From NCBI GenBank assembly GCA_017935745.1, contig JAGBGX010000009.1, positions 124,001-188,000 on the forward strand: a stretch of DNA of 64,000 nucleotides, given 5' to 3'. The DNA is from Treponema sp. (GTDB lineage: Bacteria; Spirochaetota; Spirochaetia; Treponematales; Treponemataceae). Position 1 is the stretch's first letter. Each line of letters opens with the position of its first letter. This document shows, piece after piece, positions 9,030 through 17,067 of this stretch. Position numbers and translations under genes: made by a program. The notes under the pieces were generated by a model. That model saw only the letters and a program-made list of their open reading frames with translations. It did no database searches and was not told the DNA's origin.

Positions 9030-9797
9030 ATGGAAGTAAAAGCGGCAGAATTTGCGCGGATGGCTGGCGTTTCGCGTATGGCCATAAGCGGAAAAATAAA
9101 AAATGGTACTCTCATACTAAACAGCGGCGGCAAACTGGACACTGATAACCCGCTGAACCGTGCGTATTTAGATAAACATAGAGAAAAACAAAAAGCGGCC
9201 CTGCAAGCAAAAGAACTAGAGCGAACTTTAAACCAGGAAACAGAAGAAATCCAAAACAGCCCTACAACAGCCCTTCCTTTGCCGGAGCGAACCACAAAAG
9301 AAGACTTAAAACAAGTGCCAGCGCAAAACAAAGCTGCATCCATGCTGAATATGACGATTGGCGATTTGATTAAACACTACGGCGATGTAAAGGGCATTGG
9401 TGACTACGCAAAAATTTTGCGAGATTTAACAGCCGCCGACGAGCGCGAACAAAAAACACAAGAAAGACGAATGCTGCAAATACCAAAAGACTTTGTTGTA
9501 GCACGGCTTTTCAGCTTTGTAGACCAGCTTATGAACAAACTACTGGACGTGCCGGAAGCTGTAAGTGACCAGGTTATAGCTCTTGCACTCTCCAGCGACG
9601 AAGGAACAAGGCGGCAGGAAGTTATAAATGTTTTAAGCGACAATTTAACACGCTGCATTGCTGGATGCAAAGAACACATTATTTCTGAACTAAACGGCTT
9701 AAAAGGTAAATACGACAAAACAGAAGATGAATCTGCGGCAGTTATTGCAGATTTGAACGACAAGCTGGAACTACTGCAACAGCAAGGGGGCAAATAA
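9030..9797 (+). CDS. phage DNA-packaging protein, terminase small subunit-like
   Basis: A 255-aa protein with an N-terminal winged-helix segment (VKAAEFARMAGVSRMAISGKI) like Nu1-type terminase small subunits, then a charged, helix-rich body and a C-terminal coiled segment. It heads the packaging and head operon and would recognise phage DNA for the large subunit encoded at 11207. The ATG at 9030 is chosen over a TTG at 9006. There is no strong Shine-Dalgarno, as for several genes behind the GGTATAGCGA element. Its TAA stop overlaps the ATG of the following methyltransferase (TAATG). Confidence 0.65.
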   Translation: MEVKAAEFARMAGVSRMAISGKIKNGTLILNSGGKLDTDNPLNRAYLDKHREKQKAALQAKELERTLNQETEEIQNSPTTALPLPERTTKEDLKQVPAQNKAASMLNMTIGDLIKHYGDVKGIGDYAKILRDLTAADEREQKTQERRMLQIPKDFVVARLFSFVDQLMNKLLDVPEAVSDQVIALALSSDEGTRRQEVINVLSDNLTRCIAGCKEHIISELNGLKGKYDKTEDESAAVIADLNDKLELLQQQGGK

Positions 9798-10472
9798 TGC
9801 GGCGACAAATTGCGTATTGCATGGACTGCATGGATTTTATGAAGCTACTGCCAGATAAAGCATTTGACCTTGCCATTGTAGATCCGCCGTATGGAATCGG
9901 AGCTGGGGGGGGCAATGGGTGGCGATGTTTTAGCAAAGAATAAAAATTATAAAGTTTATTCTGGAGCGGACAAGGCAAGCCCGGAAAAAGTTTATTTTGA
10001 CGAACTAAAAAGAATAAGCAAGAATCAAATTATTTTTGGCGCAAATTATATGACAACAAAAATAAACGCTGATTCTTCCTGCTGGCTTGTATGGGATAAA
10101 GAAAACGGCGAAAACAATTTTGCTGATTGCGAGCTTGCTTATACAAGTTTCAAAACGGCTGTGCGAAAATTTGCTTTTAAATGGCAAGGTATGTTGCAGG
10201 GTGATATGAAGCACAAAGAAGAGCGCATACACCCAAATCAAAAACCAGTGAAACTTTATGAATGGATTTTGAGCAACTACGCAAAGCCTGGCGACAAGAT
10301 TTTAGATACACACTTAGGCAGCGGTTCAAGCAGAATTGCGGCCTATAATTTAGGATTTGATTTTACAGGCGTTGAAAAAGATGAATTTTACTTTTTGGAA
10401 CAGGAAAAACGGTTTAAGGAATACACGGCACAAGGTAGTCTGTTTTCTTTTGATGGCGGAATGATTTTGTGA
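9797..10472 (+). pseudogene. phage DNA methyltransferase A, frame broken at a G8 tract (possibly phase-variable)
   Basis: The first frame (9797-9943) begins MRRQIAYCMDCMDFMKLLPD and reaches the catalytic DPPYG motif, then stops shortly after a run of eight G. The rest (VLAKNKNYKVYSGADK ... NQIIFGANYM ... HPNQKPVKLYEWIL ... LDTHLGSGSSRIAA) continues in another frame to 10472. Removing one G, or adding two, restores one open frame. Motif IV (DPPY) precedes the SAM-binding FxGxG-like motif, the beta-class order for adenine-N6 or cytosine-N4 methylases. Phages use such enzymes to evade restriction. As sequenced the gene is off; a sequencing error in the homopolymer is possible. A paralogue with the same defect lies at 13198. 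Confidence 0.85.
9905..9912 (+). repeat. G8 homopolymer directly after the DPPYG motif of methyltransferase A
   Basis: Eight consecutive G residues at the exact point where the reading frame shifts. G7 or G10 would give an intact protein. Confidence 0.85.
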
Positions 10473-10510
10473 GGTTTGAAATAAAATTGATAAATAAGGA
10501 GCGTTCAAGA

Positions 10511-10657
10511 ATGAGCCAAAACCAGAACAAGAAAATGTACAGAAGAAATAGACGGGATGCAATCCGGCATTACAGGGGATTTTGCGATTACATCAATAAA
10601 AAGAATTTCATTATGCGCCTGTGGTTTGCATGGCACGTAATAAAAGGGGATTTATGA
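10511..10657 (+). CDS. small basic phage protein
   Basis: A 48-aa protein rich in Arg, Lys and Asn (KMYRRNRRDAIRHYRG), preceded by AAGGAG. I do not recognise the family. Its position between the methyltransferase and the HU-like gene and the ATGA overlap with the next gene suggest co-translation in the packaging operon. The composition suggests nucleic-acid binding; this is inference. Confidence 0.5.
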   Translation: MSQNQNKKMYRRNRRDAIRHYRGFCDYINKKNFIMRLWFAWHVIKGDL

Positions 10658-10884
10658 TTATTGATCAGAGAAAAACAAACGCTGTTATACAAGCATTGTG
10701 TAACAGAGGATTGCAGGGAAAGTCTCAAAAACTGTTTGTTGATTCTTCCTTGCCGGGAGTTGATTTGAATAATCTGCAAAGACAGATTGCAGATTTGAAA
10801 AACGAGCTTGATATTTTTTCAAGAGACGTTGCAGAAATTGAACAGGATTACAAGGACGGCAAATATGAACAAGAAAATTGTTAG
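10654..10884 (+). CDS. small phage protein with C-terminal coiled coil
   Basis: A 76-aa protein beginning MIIDQRKTNAVIQALCNRG and ending in a predicted coiled coil (LNNLQRQIADLKNELDIFSRD). The start codon overlaps the preceding stop (ATGA) and follows AGGGGA. Its 3' end overlaps the HU/IHF-like gene by 20 nt. Function not recognised. Confidence 0.55.
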   Translation: MIIDQRKTNAVIQALCNRGLQGKSQKLFVDSSLPGVDLNNLQRQIADLKNELDIFSRDVAEIEQDYKDGKYEQENC

Positions 10885-11179
10885 GGCCGATTTGGCTGAA
10901 GATTTGTATAACTCATATAGTGATAAATTCGGGCGTGAAGAAGCGGCCAGAATTATTGACCATATCATTTTGAAAATGAAAAACGAAGTTGCAGACGGCA
11001 ACACAATAGAGCTGCGAGGATTTGGAACGCTATACGCAAAAAAACGGAACGGACGCAAAAATGCACGAAATCCAAAGACAGGCGAAACAAAAAACATCCC
11101 GCCGCATTATGTAGCAGCTTTCAAGGCCGGGCGTGAGCTTAAAAACTCCCTGCTTGTTCTGGATGCAATGAATTCTTAA
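10865..11179 (+). CDS. HU/IHF-family DNA-bending protein, phage-encoded
   Basis: A 104-aa protein with the HU/IHF signature: LRGFGTLYAKKRNGRKNARNPKTGE corresponds to the conserved GFGxF...R..R.GRNP.TG beta-arm, followed by PPHYVAAFKAGRELK. It bends DNA as a dimer. Placed immediately before the terminase, it probably helps packaging in the way IHF helps lambda terminase. Its stop codon overlaps the first base of an 18-bp palindrome described separately. Confidence 0.9.
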   Translation: MNKKIVRADLAEDLYNSYSDKFGREEAARIIDHIILKMKNEVADGNTIELRGFGTLYAKKRNGRKNARNPKTGETKNIPPHYVAAFKAGRELKNSLLVLDAMNS

Positions 11180-11196
11180 CTACTCACGTGAGTAGT
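11179..11196. repeat. CACGTG-centred palindrome, copy 1
   Basis: Perfect 18-bp palindrome ACTACTCACGTGAGTAGT in the short gap between the HU-like gene and the terminase. No T-run follows, so a terminator role is unlikely here. Confidence 0.8.
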
Positions 11197-11206
11197 AACG
11201 GCGGTT

Positions 11207-13192
11207 ATGGCACAAGTTAAAATCAATTTTGACGATGTGGATTTTTTAATTGAGCAGTTCTCACGATTAACGGCACAGCGCAGCTACAGGAAGCCGAGCG
11301 AATACATTGAAAGTGTGCGTTACATTGACCGTGCGCTTTCACCTTTTCCGGGTAAATTCAGTTATGACAAGTTTCCGTATTTTAGGGAAATTGTAGATCA
11401 GTTTGCGCCGGATTGTCCGACAAGGCGTGTTTATGTTATGAAGGGAAACCAGGTTGGAGCTACAACAGGACTACTTGAAAGCATAATGATGTATTACATT
11501 GGCGAAAATCCTGCGCCACAGCTTTATGTTCTGCCGGATGAAATGATGGCGCGTGATGCCGTAAACACAAAGATTGACCCGACTATTGATAACTGTGGAT
11601 TAAGAAACCTTATTTTCAGCCAGACAAGAAAAGCGGTTGGCGCAAAGAATACAGGTGATACAGGATTAAAAAAGGAATATCCGGGCGGATATTTGCACGC
11701 CGTGGGAGCTGGAAGCGGAAACCGTTTCAGAAACTTTTCTTACAAAATTGAACTTGTGGACGAAGCGGACGGAATGCAGGCAAAAGTAAAAGGCGAAGGT
11801 TCGATTTATGATTTGGCGGTTGCACGTCTGGATGCCTACCCTACGAGCAGCAAACTTTTTATTGGTTCAACACCAACAGAAGAAAAAAGCAGCTTAATTG
11901 CAAAACTTTTCAGAAACGGAACAATGAAATACTTTTACGTTCCGTGCAAGTTTTGCGGCGAAATGCAGAAACTTGAATGGGCGGTATGGAACGAAGATAA
12001 AACAGAGCAGATAGGCGGCATTGTCTGGGAAAACAACGAAAACTTTGAGCCGATTTTAGAGACAGTCGGCTATAAATGTCCGTATTGTGGCGGCATTATG
12101 AAAAATTACGACAAGGCAGCCGTTGTTCCTAAAGGTGAATGGCGGGTAAGTCAAAAGCCGATTCAGCCGAACACGGAAAGTTATCACATTACAGCTTTGT
12201 ATAATCCGCCGGGAATGTTTTCCTGGGAAGACTATGTAAGCCAGTGGGCGGGCTGCTGGGATATTAAGGCAAACAAAGTGCGAGACAAAGAACGCTACAG
12301 AGTTTTCCGCAACCTTAAACAAGGGCTTACATTTCAGGAGCAAAACGAGCAAATCAAATACGAAAAGGCTGTCTTGCACAGGCGTTTTGGTTTTGCGCGC
12401 GGCACGATTCCAAACAGAATGGCGCGAGAAGAAGCCGGAAGCCCGATTCTTATTCTTGTGTGTGCGGTCGATGTTCAGAAAAACGGTTTGTATGTTGACA
12501 TAAAAGGCTTTGCAATAAACGGCGTTACATACACGATTGACTTTAAGTTTATTGAGGGAGCAACGGAGCAATTCGGCGGCCCGTGGGATGAGCTGGAACA
12601 GATTATTGAAAACGGCATTTTTACCGACGAAGACGGCTTAAACTACCGCATTGCAATGACGCTTGTTGATTCCGGCCATTATACGGATTGGGTTTATTCC
12701 TTTGTGGCACGGTTTACAGCTGGCGTTTACGCTTCAAAAGGTATGGACTGGATTAAGGGCGGTGAAACTTACCAGCTTTTTAGCCGGGCAACGCTTGACA
12801 GAATAGGCTTGCCGCTTGCATACCATGTAAACACGGGAAAACTTAAAGACCGAATTTCAAACAGCATGAACGTATTGAGATGGAACGAAGGCGAAATGCA
12901 GCCAGCGTGGTTCCCGAACTTCCCGGAAAACTTTAGGGATGATTATTTTAAGATGTTTGAAGCGGAAGAGAAAGTTGAGGTTATAGACAAGAATACAGGG
13001 CAATGGCTGAAGACAATCTGGCGGGCTAAATTTGGAGCTGCAAACCACGGCTTTGATACCTACGTCTACACTTTGGCAGCTTTGGAGATTCTGGCGGATG
13101 ACATTTGCAGAAACGAAATCGGACTAAAGGCTTTGGATATGGGCGTTTTCTGGAGATATGCAAAACAGAATCTTGTTCCGGGGGAAAAGTAA
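11207..13192 (+). CDS. terminase large subunit, lambda GpA type
   Basis: The 661-aa protein matches the GpA-like terminase family. An ATPase domain at the N-terminus has a Walker A-like MKGNQVGATT at 78-87 and Walker B LVDEAD at 183-188. A zinc-ribbon-like segment follows (CKFCGEMQ ... CPYCGG), then a nuclease half with VCAVDVQKNGLYVDIKGF near 420. It cuts concatemeric or integrated phage DNA and pumps it into the prohead. Neighbours are the HU-like protein and a methyltransferase; portal and capsid genes follow. Lambda-type packaging beside a Mu-type tail marks the phage as a mosaic. Confidence 0.95.
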   Translation: MAQVKINFDDVDFLIEQFSRLTAQRSYRKPSEYIESVRYIDRALSPFPGKFSYDKFPYFREIVDQFAPDCPTRRVYVMKGNQVGATTGLLESIMMYYIGENPAPQLYVLPDEMMARDAVNTKIDPTIDNCGLRNLIFSQTRKAVGAKNTGDTGLKKEYPGGYLHAVGAGSGNRFRNFSYKIELVDEADGMQAKVKGEGSIYDLAVARLDAYPTSSKLFIGSTPTEEKSSLIAKLFRNGTMKYFYVPCKFCGEMQKLEWAVWNEDKTEQIGGIVWENNENFEPILETVGYKCPYCGGIMKNYDKAAVVPKGEWRVSQKPIQPNTESYHITALYNPPGMFSWEDYVSQWAGCWDIKANKVRDKERYRVFRNLKQGLTFQEQNEQIKYEKAVLHRRFGFARGTIPNRMAREEAGSPILILVCAVDVQKNGLYVDIKGFAINGVTYTIDFKFIEGATEQFGGPWDELEQIIENGIFTDEDGLNYRIAMTLVDSGHYTDWVYSFVARFTAGVYASKGMDWIKGGETYQLFSRATLDRIGLPLAYHVNTGKLKDRISNSMNVLRWNEGEMQPAWFPNFPENFRDDYFKMFEAEEKVEVIDKNTGQWLKTIWRAKFGAANHGFDTYVYTLAALEILADDICRNEIGLKALDMGVFWRYAKQNLVPGEK

Positions 13193-13197
13193 AAAAA

Positions 13198-13952
13198 ATG
13201 AGAAGACAGATTGCTTATAACATGGATTGCATGGACTTAATGAAAATGCTGCCGGACAATGAATTTGATTTGGCGATTGTAGACCCGCCCTATGGGGGGG
13301 GTACATGCCGCTTGCGGTGGACGGTTTGACCGATACGAGCCAAAAAAGCAAAAGGCAGAAGCCACACCATACAGGGGGCATCTTTAGCAACGCTGAAGAA
13401 ATCAAAGTTGGACGCACGGGCGGAACATGGGCTGCAAAATACGGAAGCAAAGTTGCGCAATGGGATATTGCGCCGGATGACGAATATTTTAAAGAGCTTT
13501 TCAGAGTAAGCAAAAGGCAGATTATCTGGGGTGGAAATTATTTTAACCTGGGTGCAAGCCGTTGTTATTTGGTATGGAGAAAAAGCAATATTCCGGCAGA
13601 AGGTTTTTCGCTTGCGCCTGTTGAACTTGCATGGACGAGTTTAAACGAAAATGCAGCCTATTTTGAATGCGGTTCAAATGGAGCTGAAGACGGAACAAGA
13701 ATTCACCCTACACAAAAACCGATTGCGTTATATACATGGATTTTGCACAGGTTCGCAAAGCCTGGCGACAAGATTTTAGATACACACTTAGGCAGCGGTT
13801 CAAGCAGGATTGCGGCGCACGAAATGGGCTACGATTTTGTAGGATGCGAAAAGGACGCTGAATATTTCCTTTTGCAGGAAAAACGATTCAAAAACTGGAT
13901 TGCGAAGCAAAGCCTTTTTGAAATGGACGGCGGCCAGCCAGTGTTATTCTAA
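13198..13952 (+). pseudogene. phage DNA methyltransferase B, frame broken at a G8 tract (possibly phase-variable)
   Basis: A paralogue of the gene at 9797. It starts MRRQIAYNMDCMDLMKMLPD, reaches DPPYG, then hits eight G and leaves the frame, stopping at 13329. The remainder (FSNAEEIKVGRTGGTW, RQIIWGGNYFN, HPTQKPIALYTWIL, LDTHLGSGSSRIAA) is open from 13305 to 13952. Here adding one G (G9), or losing two, restores the frame. It is a beta-class amino-methyltransferase; both N-terminal DPPY and C-terminal SAM motifs are intact. The break coincides with that of methyltransferase A. It overlaps no neighbour and is followed by a 26-bp palindrome. Confidence 0.85.
13294..13301 (+). repeat. G8 homopolymer after the DPPYG motif of methyltransferase B
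   Basis: Eight G residues at the frame break; G9 or G6 would produce one continuous methyltransferase. Confidence 0.85.
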
Positions 13953-13960
13953 AGAAAAGG

Positions 13961-13986
13961 GGCAACTACTCACGTGAGTAGTTGCC
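13961..13986. repeat. CACGTG-centred palindrome, copy 2 (extended to 26 bp)
   Basis: The shared 18-bp palindrome is extended by GGCA/TGCC arms to a perfect 26-bp inverted repeat between the convergent methyltransferase B and hicB. No T-run follows on either strand. Confidence 0.8.
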
Positions 13987-13998
13987 ATGTTCAATGTT

Positions 13999-14391
13999 TT
14001 ATGCGGTTACGATTGCGGTAATACCAAGTTTTTTATACAAGGATTCCTGCAAAGTTTGACTAAAATTGATTGCTGCTTTTTCAGCACGAACAGAAAGCCA
14101 TTCTGGAAGAGTTACATTTTTTCTTACAAACTTGCCATTGTTTGATATATCGCAGGAAATGTAAGTTGAAAAATTGCCTTCTTTTACATGAATACTTGTG
14201 ATTGCGCTTGCTTCTGGAAGATTACCGCCTTTTTCAAGAACTGAAATGACATAACCTTCAAGGGCTTCTTTTGCGTTTTCCACAATCTCTAATTCTGTAT
14301 CACCCTGCGAGAAACAACCGTCCAAATCTGGAAATTCACACCAATAGCCGCCGTCTTCAAAGTGACAGATTGCCGGATAAACAATATTCAT
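13999..14391 (-). CDS. hicB: HicB-family antitoxin
   Basis: A 130-aa protein with the HicB partial RNase H fold: YPAICHFEDGGYWCEFPDLDGCFSQGDT, then a segment resembling the DNA-binding tail of HicB (VRKNVTLPEWLSVRAEKAAINFSQTLQESL). HicB neutralises HicA and represses the operon. The ATG at 14391 has an AAGGAG ribosome site. It lies 39 bp downstream of hicA on the same strand. Confidence 0.9.
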   Translation of the reverse strand: MNIVYPAICHFEDGGYWCEFPDLDGCFSQGDTELEIVENAKEALEGYVISVLEKGGNLPEASAITSIHVKEGNFSTYISCDISNNGKFVRKNVTLPEWLSVRAEKAAINFSQTLQESLYKKLGITAIVTA

Positions 14392-14430
14392 AAATCTATA
14401 CTCCTTGCGGGCTTGCGCCCGCATTTGCTT

Positions 14431-14607
14431 TTACTTTAGACCCGCTTTCTTTAGGATTGCGGTTTCTAACCCTTTTTTCATATCCTTGCCGTGAATCGGC
14501 AGGGATATTGTCTGTTTGTCTTTTATCAAGATGTAGTGGCTGCCGTTTATTCGGTCTAGCAACCAGCCATTCTTTTGCAAAAGACTTAAAAGCTCTTTGT
14601 CTTTCAT
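14431..14607 (-). CDS. hicA: HicA-family mRNA-interferase toxin
   Basis: A 58-aa double-stranded-RNA-binding-fold toxin: KDKELLSLLQKNGWLLDRINGSHYILIK with the conserved G-S-H segment, then LPIHGKDMKKGLETAILKKAGL. HicA cleaves mRNA and halts growth when HicB is lost. No Shine-Dalgarno precedes the ATG and the promoter operator is very close, so the message may be nearly leaderless. The pair probably stabilises the prophage or protects it from competing phages. Confidence 0.9.
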   Translation of the reverse strand: MKDKELLSLLQKNGWLLDRINGSHYILIKDKQTISLPIHGKDMKKGLETAILKKAGLK

Positions 14608-14618
14608 AGTTATAATAT

Positions 14619-14637
14619 AATACGCATTATGCGTATT
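14619..14637. promoter_or_regulatory. palindromic operator upstream of hicAB
   Basis: AATACGCAT and ATGCGTATT are perfect inverted arms around one T, ending 11 bp before the hicA start. This is the expected location of the HicB or HicAB autorepression site. Confidence 0.6.
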
Positions 14638-14672
14638 GTCAAGAGAAAAACAAAAATATCTGCAAAAAAAAA

Positions 14673-14692
14673 GACTACTCACGTGAGTAGTC
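14673..14692 (-). terminator. CACGTG-centred palindrome, copy 3, also a likely terminator
   Basis: A perfect 20-bp palindrome (GACTACTCACGTGAGTAGTC). On the minus strand it is followed by nine T residues, so it can act as the terminator of the XRE gene ending at 14702. Other copies lack T-runs. Confidence 0.65.
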
Positions 14693-14701
14693 GGAAAAAA
14701 G

Positions 14702-14920
14702 CTAAATAATCGGCTGGCCAGTTGCGTTGTCGATAAACTTTATTTCAAGGTGAGAATCCAAAGCGGCGGCAATTTTTTCAAGTTCGGAAGTCTTAAAATT
14801 GTTGTTGCGCATTTTATTTGTAAGATTCTGCTGCGTCTGTTCCGTTTTTTCGGAAAGTTCCTTCATTTGCATATTATTTCGTTCTATGCAACACATTCTA
14901 ATATACTTTGCTATATCCAT
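14702..14920 (-). CDS. small XRE-type helix-turn-helix regulator
   Basis: A 72-aa protein with a Cro/C1-like fold: AKYIRMCCIERNNMQMKELSEK, TQQNLTNKMRNNNFKTSELEKIAAALDSHLEIKF. It is divergent from the ArdC-like gene, with the promoter region between them. Size and location are compatible with a phage repressor or a local regulator of the antirestriction gene, but no lysogeny module is otherwise obvious in this area. Confidence 0.75.
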   Translation of the reverse strand: MDIAKYIRMCCIERNNMQMKELSEKTEQTQQNLTNKMRNNNFKTSELEKIAAALDSHLEIKFIDNATGQPII

Positions 14921-14996
14921 AATCCAAATAGTAAACAAAAAAATTAAATAAATCAATAAAAATTACAAAAATTACATAAAATAATTTAATTTTACA

Positions 14997-15025
14997 TTGA
15001 CAGATTAAACGTAATAATGTAATAT
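14997..15025 (+). promoter_or_regulatory. sigma-70-type promoter for the ArdC-like gene
   Basis: TTGACA at 14997-15002, 17-bp spacer, TAATAT at 15020-15025, in a very AT-rich divergent region. This is a near-consensus promoter that differs from the GGTATAGCGA elements used for morphogenesis genes. Confidence 0.7.
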
Positions 15026-15076
15026 TAAATTATCAAATGAAACAAAGCGGAAAACACTAATTAAAGGGGTATGAAT

Positions 15077-15916
15077 ATGACAGTTTATGAAATCGTAACA
15101 GACAGAATCATCAAGCAGATGGAAAAGGGAATTATTCCGTGGCACAAACCGTGGCATGGTGGAATGGCAAAATTCAACCGTGTAAGCAAAAAGGGCTATT
15201 CCGTTTTGAACCAGCTTCTTTTGCCTTTTGACGGCGAATATGCAACGCTCAAACAGTGGAATGAGCTTGGCGGCAAGGTTAAGGCAGGGGAAAAGGGAAA
15301 CATTGTTACTTACTGGAATTTCATCAACAAGACTGAAAACCAGGAAGACGGAAGCGAAAAAGTAAAATCTTTTCCGATTCTTCGCTATTACACTGTTTTT
15401 CACATTTCACAAGTCGAGGGCGTTGAACCTCTTGAAAACATCAACTTTGCCAACATGGAAGTTGAAAGCGCAGAAGACGTAAAGAACACTTATTTTGAGC
15501 GTGAAAGCTGCCGCCTTTTCGTGGAGAAATCAGACCGCGCATACTACAGCCCTTCTTTTGATGAAGTTCACGTGCCGGAACTGAATCAGTTTGAAAACAG
15601 CGATGAATTTTATTCAACCTTGTTTCACGAAATGACACATTCAACAGGTGCGGCAATCAGACTTGACCGCCTTTCAAGCACTGCTTTTTTCGGCAACGAG
15701 GATTACAGCAAAGAAGAACTTGTTGCAGAAATCGGAAGCGCAATCCTTTCAAGCGTTGCCGGACTGAACACGGAAAAGACTTTCAACAATTCAGTTGCCT
15801 ACTTGCAGAGCTGGCTTAGGGTTCTTAAAAACGACCCACGCATGATTGTAAGTGCGGCAAGCAAGGCAGAAAAGGCCGTTGATTATATTCTGTACGGAAT
15901 AAAAGAAGCGGCCTAA
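15077..15916 (+). CDS. ArdC-like antirestriction/zincin metallopeptidase-fold protein
   Basis: A 279-aa protein whose N-terminal part (YEIVTDRIIKQMEKGIIPWHKPW) is the ArdC ssDNA-binding domain (DUF1738) and whose C-terminal part carries the zincin motif in LFHEMTHSTG, with the expected downstream ELVAEIGSAIL. ArdC proteins protect incoming DNA from restriction. The second ATG (15077) is better spaced from AAAGGGG than the first (15071). A good sigma-70 promoter lies upstream, so it may be expressed in the lysogen or early after entry, alongside the methyltransferases. Confidence 0.88.
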   Translation: MTVYEIVTDRIIKQMEKGIIPWHKPWHGGMAKFNRVSKKGYSVLNQLLLPFDGEYATLKQWNELGGKVKAGEKGNIVTYWNFINKTENQEDGSEKVKSFPILRYYTVFHISQVEGVEPLENINFANMEVESAEDVKNTYFERESCRLFVEKSDRAYYSPSFDEVHVPELNQFENSDEFYSTLFHEMTHSTGAAIRLDRLSSTAFFGNEDYSKEELVAEIGSAILSSVAGLNTEKTFNNSVAYLQSWLRVLKNDPRMIVSAASKAEKAVDYILYGIKEAA

Positions 15917-15924
15917 AAAAAACA

Positions 15925-15944
15925 GGCAGGGCGGCTGCCCTGCC
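15925..15944. other. GC-rich hairpin after the ArdC-like gene
   Basis: GGCAGGGC and GCCCTGCC pair around a 4-nt loop, 9 nt after the stop. A-runs rather than T-runs flank it, so termination on the plus strand is uncertain. Confidence 0.5.
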
Positions 15945-16012
15945 GTGCGGCTTTGCGAAAAAAAAATCAAAGGTGTTACCAGATTGTTTTACCGCTAAAA
16001 AGTTTTATTTAT

Positions 16013-16023
16013 CGGTATAGCGA
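16013..16023 (+). promoter_or_regulatory. phage GGTATAGCGA element, copy 2
   Basis: CGGTATAGCGA, 25 nt before an ATG at 16049 that opens only a 6-codon frame and 42 nt before the ATG of the gene at 16066. It is the only copy with a deviating distance. Confidence 0.55.
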
Positions 16024-16065
16024 TAGTTTAGCCGTAATAATAACATTTATGCAGAGGTTCAAAAC

Positions 16066-16338
16066 ATGAAGACAGAATTATCTTTCATTCCGAATGTTCA
16101 CCAGATGGAAAATGCAATGGCAAAAGAACGCGCTGATTTTATTGAAAAACAATCGGACAAAATAGCTTTAAGGGCAATAGACAGAAACGGTTTGATGGTT
16201 GGCAGGGAATTTGATGATTATAAATCCGCCGTTGACATGGCACGTGATTACTGGATTAAGGGCTTTTTGTACGTGGAAGCGTTCAGTCTGGACGGCGAAA
16301 AGTTTGTACTGCATTATCACGGGGTAAGGACGTACTGA
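16066..16338 (+). CDS. hypothetical phage protein
   Basis: A 90-aa protein with AGAGG before the ATG. No family recognised. It is compact, mixed alpha/beta in appearance (KIALRAIDRNGLMVGREFDDYKSAV, YVEAFSLDGEKFVLHYHGV) and has no membrane segment. It is alone behind copy 2 of the phage element. Confidence 0.6.
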   Translation: MKTELSFIPNVHQMENAMAKERADFIEKQSDKIALRAIDRNGLMVGREFDDYKSAVDMARDYWIKGFLYVEAFSLDGEKFVLHYHGVRTY

Positions 16339-16353
16339 ATAAATGAAAAATGA

Positions 16354-16381
16354 TTGACACTTTTCTAGTTATGGATAGAAT
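16354..16381 (+). promoter_or_regulatory. possible sigma-70 promoter
   Basis: TTGACA at 16354-16359 and TAGAAT at 16376-16381 with a 16-bp spacer, 6 nt before the next ATG at 16388. Confidence 0.45.
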
Positions 16382-16387
16382 AAAGGC

Positions 16388-16591
16388 ATGACAAAGACAG
16401 ATGGCGAAAAGACTAAGAAGAGCGGGCGCGGCGGGGCAAGACCTGGAGCAGGAAGAAAACCTACAGGGTCGCTTAAAATCCAAATCCGGGTAAGTTCGGA
16501 AGAAATGGAGCTGATTAAAAAAGCAGCAAGCGAAAGCGGAATTGCTACGGCGAAATTCTGTAAAAATGCGGTCATGGAAAAAGTAAGATAG
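16388..16591 (+). CDS. small phage protein with GGARPGAGRKP motif, ribbon-helix-helix-like
   Basis: A 67-aa protein beginning with a basic GRGGARPGAGRKPTG tract, followed by LKIQIRVSSEEMELIKKAASESG, which fits a short ribbon-helix-helix DNA-binding fold. A related protein is encoded on the other strand at 40412-40600. Such proteins are common in phages of this type; a regulatory role is inferred. Confidence 0.65.
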   Translation: MTKTDGEKTKKSGRGGARPGAGRKPTGSLKIQIRVSSEEMELIKKAASESGIATAKFCKNAVMEKVR

Positions 16592-16686
16592 TTTTTTGAC
16601 TGTTGATTATTTGTTGAAAACTTAACTAAACGGTGGTATTCAGATGTTTTAAGCCGTGGACAAATCAAACTTTTTTGAAGGGTTAT

Positions 16687-16700
16687 TACTCACGTGAGTA
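16687..16700 (+). terminator. CACGTG-centred palindrome, copy 4, with following T-run
   Basis: TACTCACGTGAGTA is the perfect core; imperfect arms extend it to a GGGTT...AGCCC-type stem. On the plus strand it runs into a T-rich tract, so this copy may terminate the small upstream gene. Copy 3 of the GGTATAGCGA element begins 19 bp later. Confidence 0.6.
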
Positions 16701-16718
16701 GTAGCCCTTTTCTTTTTT

Positions 16719-16729
16719 CGGTATAGCGA
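16719..16729 (+). promoter_or_regulatory. phage GGTATAGCGA element, copy 3
   Basis: CGGTATAGCGA exactly 29 nt before the ATG at 16759, which starts the head operon (head-joining candidate, portal). Confidence 0.65.
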
Positions 16730-16758
16730 ATTTCTACGGCAGCAATTACGCTTAAAGT

Positions 16759-17067
16759 ATGTTATTACCGGGCGCAGAAAAATACCTTAACAAAGACAGC
16801 CGCGATTTATGGACTGAACAGCTTGCAAACGACAGGCTGATTCTGGGCGAGATTGACGCGGCCATTGCTTATTTTAATTCGCCGGAAGGCGCGGACGGAA
16901 TTGCCGAATACACGATTGACACCGGGCAGGACAGGCAGACGGTGAAAAGAACTGATATTAGCAATTTAATGAGCTGGCGGTCAAAGCTGATTGCAGAGAT
17001 TGCACAGCTTGAACGATCGCTGGGTATGAACGGATGCGCGGCACGGCGTATTGTTCCGGGGTTTTAA
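16759..17067 (+). CDS. small phage head protein, gpW-like position
   Basis: A 102-aa protein directly abutting the portal gene. In lambda-like head modules this slot holds the head-tail joining protein gpW. The sequence (RQTVKRTDISNLMSWRSKLIAEIAQLERSLG) has a helix-rich C-terminal half with a basic/Ser-Leu turn compatible with that fold, but identity is too weak to name it. It has no Shine-Dalgarno and is preceded by the 29-nt phage leader. Confidence 0.6.
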   Translation: MLLPGAEKYLNKDSRDLWTEQLANDRLILGEIDAAIAYFNSPEGADGIAEYTIDTGQDRQTVKRTDISNLMSWRSKLIAEIAQLERSLGMNGCAARRIVPGF

